Shown here one piece after another: positions 17,594 through 24,990 of a stretch of 64,000 bases of DNA (positions are counted from its first letter, which is position 1; every line of letters begins with the position of its first letter). This DNA comes from Nocardia araoensis NBRC 100135 (GTDB taxonomy: Bacteria; Actinomycetota; Actinomycetes; Mycobacteriales; Mycobacteriaceae). The notes beneath the pieces are model-generated. The model made no database searches and was not told the DNA's origin. It worked only from the letters and a program-made list of their open reading frames with translations. Where the stretch lies: the NCBI RefSeq assembly GCF_000308435.1, contig NZ_BAFR01000352.1, positions 86,746 to 150,745 of the forward strand, read 5' to 3'. Made by a program: the position numbers and the translations under genes.

Positions 17594-18280
17594 ATGGAAG
17601 GACCCGGCGACCGAATCGTGGACACGGCCGAAGGCGCGGTAGCCAGGGTGGTCGGCGCCGGGGCCCCGCAGGCCACCGGAAGCTTCCGGTTCTGGTTCGC
17701 CGATCAGCGGTGGGAGTGGTCGGACGAGGTCGCGGCGATGCACGGCTACGAGCCCGACGCGGTGACTCCGACGACCGAGTTGCTGCTCGCGCACAAGCAC
17801 CCCGAGGACCGGGATCATGTCGCCGAGGCGATCGAGAAGTCGGTGCGCAACGCCGAACCGTTCTGCAGCCGTCATCGCATCATCGACACCGCCGGAGTGC
17901 CGCACCACGTGCTGGTGCTGGGCGACACCATGACCGACAAGAACGGCACCGTGGTCGGCACCGCGGGCTACTACGTCGACCTGACGGCAACCATCGCCGA
18001 GGAACGCCAGGACCTGCTCGACGACACGCTGCCGCGGCTCGTCGAATCACGCGCGGTGATCGAGCAGGCCAAAGGCGTGCTGATGCGGGTCTACCGGATC
18101 AACGCCGACCAGGCGTTCCACGTGTTGCAGTGGCGTTCCCAGGAGACCAACGTCAAATTGCGCGACCTGGCCGCACAGCTGATCGCCGAGATCGACCGCT
18201 TGCCCCCGGCTCCGCCCGCGGTGCAGACCTCCTTCGACCACATGCTGCTCACGTTGCACGAGCGTGTGCCGAAGTCGTGA
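17594..18280 (+). CDS. PAS-ANTAR domain protein (putative RNA-binding antiterminator)
   Basis: A 228-residue sensor. Residues about 27-135 form a PAS fold (RFWFADQRWEWSDEVAAMHGYEPD, later GTAGYYVDLT). Residues about 155-205 are an ANTAR domain with the three-helix pattern RAVIEQAKGVLM...ADQAFHVLQWRSQETNVKLRDLAAQLI. ANTAR domains bind paired hairpins in nascent RNA and prevent termination; the PAS domain would sense a ligand or redox state. Many PAS-ANTAR proteins are known in Nocardia and mycobacteria. No twin-hairpin target was recognised nearby. It converges on the eRF1-like gene with a 4-bp gap. Confidence 0.9.
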   Translation: MEGPGDRIVDTAEGAVARVVGAGAPQATGSFRFWFADQRWEWSDEVAAMHGYEPDAVTPTTELLLAHKHPEDRDHVAEAIEKSVRNAEPFCSRHRIIDTAGVPHHVLVLGDTMTDKNGTVVGTAGYYVDLTATIAEERQDLLDDTLPRLVESRAVIEQAKGVLMRVYRINADQAFHVLQWRSQETNVKLRDLAAQLIAEIDRLPPAPPAVQTSFDHMLLTLHERVPKS

Positions 18281-18284
18281 GGCC

Positions 18285-19382
18285 CTACGGCGCCGATCGG
18301 CCCTCTGCGCCGCGCAGCACGGCGCCGACCCCGTCGCGCAGGCCTGCCGCCGCGTCGACCAGGACGATCTCGGCCCCGATCGCCACGGCGGCCACCGGAA
18401 GGGCCTCGTCGGCGCGGCGCATCTCACCGGCCGAGCCGTTCGTGGCCGGGCCGATCAGGGGGTTCGGAGCGGATCCCGCCAGCACCGAACGGTCGCCCAG
18501 TGCCGCGCGGTCGAGCAGCAGCCGCTCCACGGTGGCGGCGCGCAACGCGCTCGTGGTCGCGGCCAGCCCGGCCACCGCCAGGCCGTCCGGACGCTCGATC
18601 TCGGCGGCGAAGCGGTCGAGGAGCCTGCGGCGCCGCTGCGCCGCCACCCGGTGCAGGATCGCGCGGACTTCCGCGTCGAGCGCCTCGGGGTCCGAACCCG
18701 GTGTCAGCGTGCCGGATTCGGCGTCGACGACGTCCCTGCCCTTCGCTTCGAACACCGCCCGCAGCTCCGCACGAGCCCGGGCTTCTCCGGCGAGCACGAC
18801 GACCTCCGCGTGCACGGTCTCGGCCAGCCGGTCCAGCTCGCCGGCGAACTCGAGGACGTTGCGTCGCGTCGTGTCCTCGATCCGCTGCCGGATCGTGCGG
18901 TGCGACCAGTCGTCGCGCCGAGGCTGTAGCACCGGATGGCCGGCGCTGGGGAGGGTTTGCGTCGCTTCGCTGCTGTGGCCGTCGAGTGAGTACAGCTCCG
19001 AGCCCACCCGGCCGACAAGGGCGACGACATGGGGTACTTTCTCCGCTTGCGCTTCGATCAGGGGCAGCAGGTAGGGCAAGGGCGACACCCGGACGGTCTC
19101 GGTGTCGGGCGGGCTCGGCAGGCGTTCGTCGGCGAGCACCTCGGTCTCGTCGGCGATGAGCAGCCTGCCGCACCGCCCTGGCGCCGGCGGATGCAGTTCG
19201 ATCGCCTGCGCGAGCAACCGCCGGATGCGCGGCCGGGCTCCGCTGCGGTCCAGTTCGGCGTCGATCGAGCGCCAGTGCAGCTCGGTGTCGCGGGCCGCGT
19301 CTTCGGTGTCGTGGGAACTGTCGAAGCAGACCGAGGCGAAAGGCCCGCGCTTCCGAATTATCCGGCGTAGGTCGGCCATCAT
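18285..19382 (-). CDS. Bacterial archaeo-eukaryotic release factor family protein (Rv2629/Balon-like)
   Basis: A 365-residue protein of the bacterial eRF1-like family 2. Hallmarks are FASVCFDSSHDTEDA near the N-terminus, the central HAEVVVLAGEARARAELRAVFE helix-strand unit, and the C-terminal block RSVLAGSAPNPLIGPATNG...ADEALPVAAVAIGAEIVLV, which resembles the eRF1 domain 3/L7Ae-like fold. Rv2629 of M. tuberculosis belongs here. The related protein Balon and mycobacterial homologues have been reported to occupy the ribosomal A site during hibernation. A role in ribosome dormancy or rescue is therefore plausible but inferred. Start: two adjacent ATGs (19382, 19379); either is possible. Confidence 0.82.
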   Translation of the reverse strand: MMADLRRIIRKRGPFASVCFDSSHDTEDAARDTELHWRSIDAELDRSGARPRIRRLLAQAIELHPPAPGRCGRLLIADETEVLADERLPSPPDTETVRVSPLPYLLPLIEAQAEKVPHVVALVGRVGSELYSLDGHSSEATQTLPSAGHPVLQPRRDDWSHRTIRQRIEDTTRRNVLEFAGELDRLAETVHAEVVVLAGEARARAELRAVFEAKGRDVVDAESGTLTPGSDPEALDAEVRAILHRVAAQRRRRLLDRFAAEIERPDGLAVAGLAATTSALRAATVERLLLDRAALGDRSVLAGSAPNPLIGPATNGSAGEMRRADEALPVAAVAIGAEIVLVDAAAGLRDGVGAVLRGAEGRSAP

Positions 19383-20016
19383 TCACCTGGATCTCCCTGG
19401 CCACGAACGCCCGCGCCGGGGGTGTCGCCACCATCGGCGCCCACCCGCGCCGCGGGCCTCGGCGCCTGGGTGACTTCGTCGTGTGTGCCGACGGCTTCGG
19501 TTCGGTGAACCACAGTCGGCGGGTACCCGGGCGTGTCGAGGCGAATCAGCGGACGCAGGTGCGCCGGCGCGGCGTGTTCCGCGTGCGTGCGGACTGTCGC
19601 ACGAGTTGTGGAACCGCGCTCCGCGGCGGTGCGCCCGCGCGTCCGAGGCCGCTCGGGCGGGTGAGGGCGAGAAGCGGGCTGCGTGTGTTTCACCACCCGG
19701 CGCTTTTTCGGTTTCGTGTAAGAAAGCCGGTCGATCCGCTATTTCCACTGTTCAGCGCCGTAAAAATATAAACAAGCGACCGCTTGGTGTCCGGATCGTA
19801 AACCGAAAAGAGCGGTTTGTTCCAGGTTTCCTGTGGTAAGTGTTGGATGTATCGGATCGACAGCGCGGTCATCCGATAAAAGGGGCGAGGAACCCGCGCT
19901 GCTCGATGTTCAGCCGATTCGACGCGCTTTGCCGCGAAACCACCGGCGCGCACGAACACGAGGGCTCTCCGCAAGTATGTGCACGGCGACGTGCACCAGC
20001 GCAGAGGAACGTCATC
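19383..20016. other. Long intergenic region with AT-rich core and inverted repeats
   Basis: About 630 bp without a convincing gene. A Pro/Arg-rich minus-strand frame (19379-19696) abuts the eRF1-like gene but has no family similarity. From about 19720 to 19900 the base composition drops sharply towards A+T, unlike the rest of the window. That core contains CAAGCG-AC-CGCTTG (19773-19786) and AAACCG-N7-CGGTTT (19800-19818). It could be a promoter/operator region for the small gene at 20017 or the eRF1-like gene, or a remnant of transferred DNA. Confidence 0.4.
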
Positions 20017-20175
20017 GTGATCGAGAAACCCGAAGCGCCCGTCGCGGACGATGAAGAACGAGATCGGATCGTATGGCCCGACCCCAGCCCGCTGAGCAGT
20101 TGGTGGGCCGAAGTCATGGCGCATCGCCGGATCACCCGGCCGCACGCCTCGACCGCCGATCCGCGGCACAACTGA
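20017..20175 (+). CDS. Small hypothetical protein (52 aa)
   Basis: A possible small gene with a GTG start nine bases after GAGG. It reads MIEKPEAPVADDEERDR, then IVWPDPSPLSSWWAEVMAHRR and a polar tail. Third-position GC is high and a perfect hairpin follows 35 bp after the stop, both of which support coding. There is no membrane segment or signal peptide. I do not recognise it and it could be spurious. Confidence 0.45.
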   Translation: MIEKPEAPVADDEERDRIVWPDPSPLSSWWAEVMAHRRITRPHASTADPRHN

Positions 20176-20210
20176 CGAGCCGCAGGATCGCGGATCCGCA
20201 AGGCGCGGAA

Positions 20211-20232
20211 GGCCGGCCGCCGCGGGCCGGCC
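20211..20232. terminator. GGCCGGCC hairpin
   Basis: A perfect 8-bp GC stem GGCCGGCC with 6-base loop, 35 bp after the small gene. The 370 bp from 20176 to 20546 otherwise shows no supported gene; its right part (20330-20460) is moderately AT-rich. Confidence 0.5.
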
Positions 20233-20546
20233 CTCCACGGTATCGCCGACGGTGCGTAATTACGGGCGGTGAGCGGTTTTACACGCTGCGCGCGATAAGG
20301 GTTGCGCAGATGTTTCCGCGCCATAGCCGAACACACGTGGTGATGACGAATCCAGTTCGTGCCGTGAACAGCGGCCGCGCCGAGTTCACCGAAAACTCCG
20401 GGCATTTACGCAACATTCACATATTGCGGCATGCGAAATCGAAGACTCGTTTCGAGTTCCGCTCGACTTCCCGAGAAGGTTGCGACTCGTCTCGCCCATG
20501 ATCGCCCCGCGAATTCCGGGGCAGGTCCGTCCTGCGATTCGCATGG

Positions 20547-20882
20547 TTGCCGCACGGTTCCCGCCGCCGCGTAGCGCTGGCCCCGGCCGTCTCCGGCGTG
20601 TGGACCGAGCCGATTCCGATCAGCGCGGCGACGGTGTGGGCCGCGCTGCGTGACCTGCCCCGGCAGCCGGTGATCGAATCCAGCAGTGGCGTGCTGGACT
20701 TCTCGGTCAGTGAGGGCGCCCACGTGGGCCGGGTGGCGCACGAGAAGTGGGTGGGCTTGCTGAGTGTGGACCAGATCTGGGATCCCTCGACCAACACCGA
20801 ACCCGTGATGATCTACGGGTGCGGCCGGGCCACCGCGAACGACGATCCGCGGTGTCGTCCCTATCCGCTCGGTGGCGGCTGA
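20547..20882 (+). CDS. Hypothetical protein, possibly truncated
   Basis: A frame of 111 codons with strong third-position GC, reading WTEPIPISAATVWAALRDL, then GVLDFSVSEGAHVGRVAHEKW and VDQIWDPSTNTEPVMIYGCG. I do not recognise a family. No ATG start is available: the frame begins at a TTG (20547) with no good ribosome site, or at a GTG (20598), so the gene may have lost its 5' end. It overlaps the end of the convergent MFS gene by 22 bp. Codon bias and its protein-like sequence support coding, but activity is uncertain. Confidence 0.45.
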   Translation: MPHGSRRRVALAPAVSGVWTEPIPISAATVWAALRDLPRQPVIESSSGVLDFSVSEGAHVGRVAHEKWVGLLSVDQIWDPSTNTEPVMIYGCGRATANDDPRCRPYPLGGG

Positions 20883-22336
20883 CCGGCTTCGACGCGCGCC
20901 CGCTCGGGTGTCGCGCTGAGTGGCTCGGCCAATTCCTCCAGCGAGCGCCCTTCGGCCCGCACCCCATAGGCCAGTTCCACCAGGCCGGCCGCGAACATGG
21001 CGAGCGCGCCGATGGTGAACGCCAGGGCTGTCTTGCCCGGCTCGCCGTCCGCGGTCAGCCCGGCGAACACCAACGGTCCCGCGACGCCGCCCGCGACGGT
21101 CCCGATCGCGTAGAAGAACGCGATGGCCATGGCGCGGGTCTCCATCGGAAAGATCTCGCTGACGGTCAGATACGCCGCGCTGGCGCCGCACGATGCGACG
21201 AACAGCACCGCGGTCCAGCAGGCGGTGAGCGTCGTCGCGGTCAGGTGGCCCGCCGCGAAAAGCCATGCGGTGGCGAGCAACAGCACGGCCGAACCGAGGT
21301 AACTGCCCGCGATCATCGGCTTGCGCCCGATCGTGTCGAACAGCCTGCCCAGCAGTAGCGGGCCGAGGAAGTTGCCGAAACAGAGGATCGCGAAGTAATA
21401 GCCGACCCGGTCGTCCTGGATGCCGAACGATCTGGACAGGATGAGCGCGTAGTTGAACGTGATGGCGTTGTAGAGGAACGCCTGCCCGATGAACAGCGCC
21501 AACCCGAGCACGCTGCGCCGGGGATAGTGCCGCACCATCACCGCCGCGATCTCCCGGAAGGAGATGCTCCGCCGCTGCCGGATCCGGATCCGATGCTCGG
21601 AGACGTCGGCGAGCGCGGCGCCCGTGTCGTCCCGCACGCGCGCCTCGATCGCGGTGACCGACCGCTGCGCGTCGTCCTCGTGACCATGGATGAACTGCCA
21701 GCGCGGACTCTCCGGCACATGCCTGCGCACCAGCAGGATGATCACGCCGAACACGGCACCGAGCGCGAAGGTCAAGCGCCAGCCCACGTTCGGCGGGAAC
21801 AGATCCGTGTTCAGCGCGACGATGGACAGTAACGCGCCGCCGACCGCGCCGAGCCAATAGGTGCCGTTGATGACGATGTCGATGCGTCCGCGGTACTGCT
21901 TGGGGATCAGCTCGTCGATCGCGGAGTTGATCGCCGCGTATTCGCCGCCGATGCCGAAGCCGGTGAGGAAGCGGAACAAGACGAACCACCACATCGAGAA
22001 CGACAACGCCGTCATGGCGGTCGCGAAAAGGTAGACCGCCAGCGTGACCAAGAAGAGTTTCTTGCGGCCGAACCTGTCGGTCAGCCAACCGAAGAAGAGG
22101 GCGCCCGAGCCCGCGCCCGCCACGTACATCGCCGCCGCGACACCGGACACCTGTGCGGCCGTGATGGCCAGGCCGCTGCCCGGTTGCGACAGCCGGGCGG
22201 CCACGCTGCCGACGACGGTCACTTCCAGCCCGTCGAGGATCCACACCGACCCCAGTCCGATCACGATCATCCAATGCCACCGCGACCAGGGCAGGCGATC
22301 CAGCCTGGCCGGGATGTCGGTCGATATGGTCCGCAC
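20861..22336 (-). CDS. MFS transporter, sugar porter-like
   Basis: A 491-residue 12-helix major facilitator protein. It has the duplicated signature motifs: GWLTDRFGRKKLFL between helices 2 and 3, GRLFDTIGRKPMIA between helices 8 and 9, and the sugar-porter-type VPESPRWQF after helix 6. RFLTGFGIGGEY is in helix 4. A cytoplasmic central loop of about 70 charged residues separates the halves. Substrate is unknown; relatives carry sugars, aromatic acids or metabolites by proton symport. The start is GTG after AAGGTGG. It is divergent from an EthD-domain gene with 112 bp between starts. Confidence 0.88.
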   Translation of the reverse strand: MRTISTDIPARLDRLPWSRWHWMIVIGLGSVWILDGLEVTVVGSVAARLSQPGSGLAITAAQVSGVAAAMYVAGAGSGALFFGWLTDRFGRKKLFLVTLAVYLFATAMTALSFSMWWFVLFRFLTGFGIGGEYAAINSAIDELIPKQYRGRIDIVINGTYWLGAVGGALLSIVALNTDLFPPNVGWRLTFALGAVFGVIILLVRRHVPESPRWQFIHGHEDDAQRSVTAIEARVRDDTGAALADVSEHRIRIRQRRSISFREIAAVMVRHYPRRSVLGLALFIGQAFLYNAITFNYALILSRSFGIQDDRVGYYFAILCFGNFLGPLLLGRLFDTIGRKPMIAGSYLGSAVLLLATAWLFAAGHLTATTLTACWTAVLFVASCGASAAYLTVSEIFPMETRAMAIAFFYAIGTVAGGVAGPLVFAGLTADGEPGKTALAFTIGALAMFAAGLVELAYGVRAEGRSLEELAEPLSATPERARVEAGQPPPSG

Positions 22337-22420
22337 GGGTCACCACCTTCGCAAGCTGACGGTCGGATACCCCGGGCCGCGGCGGCCAACCGTGCCGGTG
22401 GGCTAGGCTCGGACGCGAGT

Positions 22421-22434
22421 GAAACGTGTTCTAG
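22421..22434. promoter_or_regulatory. KstR-like operator TGAAACGTGTTCTA
   Basis: The 14 bases fit the published KstR consensus TnnAACnnGTTnnA exactly. The site lies 14 bp before the ATG of the EthD gene and in the promoter gap shared with the MFS gene. KstR is the TetR-type repressor of sterol catabolism in mycobacteria and rhodococci. Binding here is inferred from the match. Confidence 0.5.
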
Positions 22435-22448
22435 AAAGTGGCCTGCCG

Positions 22449-23105
22449 ATGAAGAGCATTTTTGCGCTGTGGGGCGTTGGTGACCTGCTCGCGGCGGACT
22501 TCGCGCCACGCTTGGCCGGGGCCGCCGCGGTGCAGGCGAACATTTCCGACGCGGCGGTCGAGACGGCGATGCTCCGCCTCACGACGTTCGACACGCCGGT
22601 GCAGGCCGTCGTCGGCATCTGGTGGACCGACGGGCCGCGCGTGGAGGATGCCGAACGGGTGCTGAGCGCGGTGGCCGAGCGGGTGGAAGGCTGGCATGTC
22701 GAGGAGGCGACGCCGATCCCGCCGCCGGTCACCGCCGTGCTCGAGCGTGCGCCGGGCCTGTCGAACGTCGCTTTCCTGCGCAAGCCGGCCGATCTGTCGC
22801 ATGCCGCGTGGCTGGATCGCTGGCGCAACCACCACACCGCCGTCGCCATCGAGACCCAGGCGACCTTCGGCTACGTGCAGAACGTCGTGACCGGGCCGGC
22901 CACGGCCGGTGCGCCGGACATCGCCGGGATCGTGGAGGAGCTGTTCCCCATCGAGGCGCTGACCGATCCGCACGCGTTCTACGGCAGCGGTGGTGACGGG
23001 GCGGAACTGGCGCGCCGCATCGACCGTCTGATGGGCAGCGTCGCGACGTTCGGCGGCGACCGGAACCTGGATGTCGTTCCCACCAGCCGGTATCGGTTGC
23101 GCTGA
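22449..23105 (+). CDS. EthD-domain protein
   Basis: A 218-residue protein with a dimeric alpha/beta-barrel EthD-like domain in its C-terminal half. The clearest part is VAFLRKPADLSHAAWLDRWRNHHTAVAIETQATFGYVQNVV, matching the EthD core with its conserved HW/HH region; the N-terminal half is probably a divergent second copy. EthD was first seen in ethyl tert-butyl ether degradation, and relatives occur in many lipid and sterol catabolic loci; the chemistry is poorly known. An upstream in-frame GTG (22419) would put the KstR-like site inside the gene, so the ATG at 22449 is preferred. Confidence 0.82.
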   Translation: MKSIFALWGVGDLLAADFAPRLAGAAAVQANISDAAVETAMLRLTTFDTPVQAVVGIWWTDGPRVEDAERVLSAVAERVEGWHVEEATPIPPPVTAVLERAPGLSNVAFLRKPADLSHAAWLDRWRNHHTAVAIETQATFGYVQNVVTGPATAGAPDIAGIVEELFPIEALTDPHAFYGSGGDGAELARRIDRLMGSVATFGGDRNLDVVPTSRYRLR

Positions 23106-23110
23106 GCGGG

Positions 23111-23986
23111 TCAGTGGCCGGAGCGGCCCGCCGATTCGCGCAGCGCGACGCGCGCGGCGCGGACGGCGGGATGCTCGCCCGCGCCGCGCCGATAGGCGAG
23201 GTGCGTGCGCCGTCGCATCGGCAGGGCACCGAGAGTGACGCCCGGTGGGCAATCCCGCGTCCCGAATTCCGGGACCAAGGCGACGCCTTGACCCGCGGCC
23301 ACGAGCGCGAGGACCGTGCCGAAGTCGTCGGCGTGATGCCGGATCCGGGGCGTGAAGCCAGCCGCCTCACAAGCGCGCACCGTCATCGTGTGGCACAGCG
23401 TACCGGGAGTGCCTGCGATCCAAGGGCTTTCACGGTGCGCGGCGAGCGGTTCGGCGGTGCGCGCGGCGAGATGGACGATCTCCTCGAACAGCGGCTCGCT
23501 CCGCAAGGCGGGATCCGCGGGCACCGGCGCGTAGTCGTACTCCTGGATCAGCGCGACATCCAGGGTCTCGGCGCGCAACGCGTCGGGCGCAAGCGCCGGA
23601 TCCAGTTCGGTCACGCGCAACTCCAGCCGGGGATGCGCACGGCTCAGTGCGACGAGCGCGGGGGAGAGGATGGTCCGCACCGCGGTGGGAAACGCCCCGA
23701 TGCGCAGGGTTCCGGTGAGTTCGGTGCGGATCGCGGCGAGCTCGGCGGTCGCCTGCTCCAGCACCGCGAGAACCCGCTCGGTGTGTTCGACGAGGGCCAC
23801 GGCCGCCGGAGTCAGCGTCACTCGTCGGCCGGTGCGCGTCAGCAGTGGCACGCCCGCTTCCCGCTCCAGTGCGGCGAGTTGCTGGGAGACCGCCGAGGGG
23901 GTGTAGGCGAGGGCCTCCGCGACCGCCGCGATGGTTTCGCGGTGCGCCAGTTCCCGCAGCAGGCGGAGTTTGCGGACGTCGAGCAT
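23111..23986 (-). CDS. LysR-family transcriptional regulator
   Basis: A 291-residue LysR-type regulator. The N-terminal helix-turn-helix (residues 1-60) contains ETIAAVAEALAYTPSAVSQQLAALEREAGVPLL; the rest is a periplasmic-binding-like effector domain (from GTLRIGAFPTAVRTIL). It diverges from a dihydrodipicolinate synthase-family gene with 71 bp between starts, which is the classic arrangement for LysR control of the neighbour. A perfect dyad overlaps its start codon. The effector is unknown, perhaps the substrate of the lyase. Confidence 0.9.
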   Translation of the reverse strand: MLDVRKLRLLRELAHRETIAAVAEALAYTPSAVSQQLAALEREAGVPLLTRTGRRVTLTPAAVALVEHTERVLAVLEQATAELAAIRTELTGTLRIGAFPTAVRTILSPALVALSRAHPRLELRVTELDPALAPDALRAETLDVALIQEYDYAPVPADPALRSEPLFEEIVHLAARTAEPLAAHRESPWIAGTPGTLCHTMTVRACEAAGFTPRIRHHADDFGTVLALVAAGQGVALVPEFGTRDCPPGVTLGALPMRRRTHLAYRRGAGEHPAVRAARVALRESAGRSGH

Positions 23987-24000
23987 AAGTTGACCTTATG
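23984..24000. promoter_or_regulatory. LysR operator CATAAG-N5-CTTATG
   Basis: A perfect 6-bp inverted repeat with 5-bp spacer that includes the ATG of the LysR gene. Such placement fits autorepression together with activation of the divergent lyase gene. Confidence 0.5.
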
Positions 24001-24057
24001 GTCAGCGGCAGAAATGTGAACTGGATCTGATGATTTCGAGGGGCCAGGCTGATCGTC

Positions 24058-24954
24058 ATGACACTCGCCGGTCTTTTCGTCCCTCTGGTAACCCCGTTCA
24101 CGGCCGACGGCGCGCTCGCCGCCGACGCGCTGGAGCGGCTGGCCCGCGAGGTGCTCGACGACGGCGCGACGGGCATCGTCGCGCTCGGCACCACCGGGGA
24201 ACCCGCGACCCTGACCGCCGCCGAGCGGGCGGAAGTGATCGCCGTCTGCGCGCGCGTCTGCCGGGAACGCGACGCGCCGCTGATCGTCGGCGCCGGATCG
24301 AACTCGACGGCGGCTTCCGTCGAAGCCCTCGCCGGTCTCGATCCACGCGGCGCGGCGGCGCTGACCGTGGTCCCGTACTACACGCGACCTTCCGAGGCGG
24401 GCGTGCTCGCCCATTTCCGCGAACTCGCGGCCGCCTCTCCCGTGCCGCTGATCATCTACCACATCCCCTATCGGACCGGACTTTCCCTCGGAACCGCGAC
24501 CCTGCTGGCGCTGGCCGGCCTGCCCAATGTCGTGGGTCTGAAGCACGCCGTCGGCGCCGTCGACGAGGCCACCGTCGCGCTGATGGCCGCGCGGCCCGCG
24601 GAGTTCGCCGTGCTGGCGGGTGACGATGTGTTCGCCGCGCCGCTGCTGGCTCTCGGCGCTTCGGGCGCGATCGCGGCCTCGGCCGCCGTGCACACGTCGT
24701 CGTTCGCGCGGATGGTCGGCGCGTGGCGCACCGGTCCGGTCGATGTGGCCCGGTCACTCGGTCACCGGCTCGCGGTTTTGTCGGCCGCGCTGTTCGCCGA
24801 ACCCAATCCCGCGGTGATCAAGGCGGTGCTCGCGGCGCAGGGCCGCATCCCGAGTCCTGCGGTACGGTTGCCGTTGCTGCCCGCGAGCGAGACCGCCACC
24901 CGGGCGGCGTTGTCCGCGCTGGCGGAATTTTCCGGCGTGGGGAATCGGCAATGA
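24058..24954 (+). CDS. DapA/NanA-family Schiff-base lyase (dihydrodipicolinate synthase-like)
   Basis: A 298-residue class I aldolase of the DHDPS/N-acetylneuraminate lyase family. Family residues are present: GTTGE at 44-48, Y134 in IIYHIPYRTG and the Schiff-base K162 in VGLKHAVG. A single such gene controlled by LysR and followed by an exporter is unlikely to be the housekeeping dapA; many paralogues act on 2-oxo acids such as 2-keto-3-deoxy sugar acids or 4-hydroxyproline-derived compounds. The true substrate cannot be read from sequence. The DHA2 transporter follows 36 bp downstream. Confidence 0.85.
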   Translation: MTLAGLFVPLVTPFTADGALAADALERLAREVLDDGATGIVALGTTGEPATLTAAERAEVIAVCARVCRERDAPLIVGAGSNSTAASVEALAGLDPRGAAALTVVPYYTRPSEAGVLAHFRELAAASPVPLIIYHIPYRTGLSLGTATLLALAGLPNVVGLKHAVGAVDEATVALMAARPAEFAVLAGDDVFAAPLLALGASGAIAASAAVHTSSFARMVGAWRTGPVDVARSLGHRLAVLSAALFAEPNPAVIKAVLAAQGRIPSPAVRLPLLPASETATRAALSALAEFSGVGNRQ

Positions 24955-24990
24955 CTGGTATTGCGGCCGGGAAGGTGCCACGCTTAAGCG

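Noticed and set aside
19379..19696. 105-codon minus-strand frame overlapping the start of the eRF1-like gene
   Set aside because: Pro/Arg/Thr-rich without family similarity; the overlap with ATGA is likely chance.
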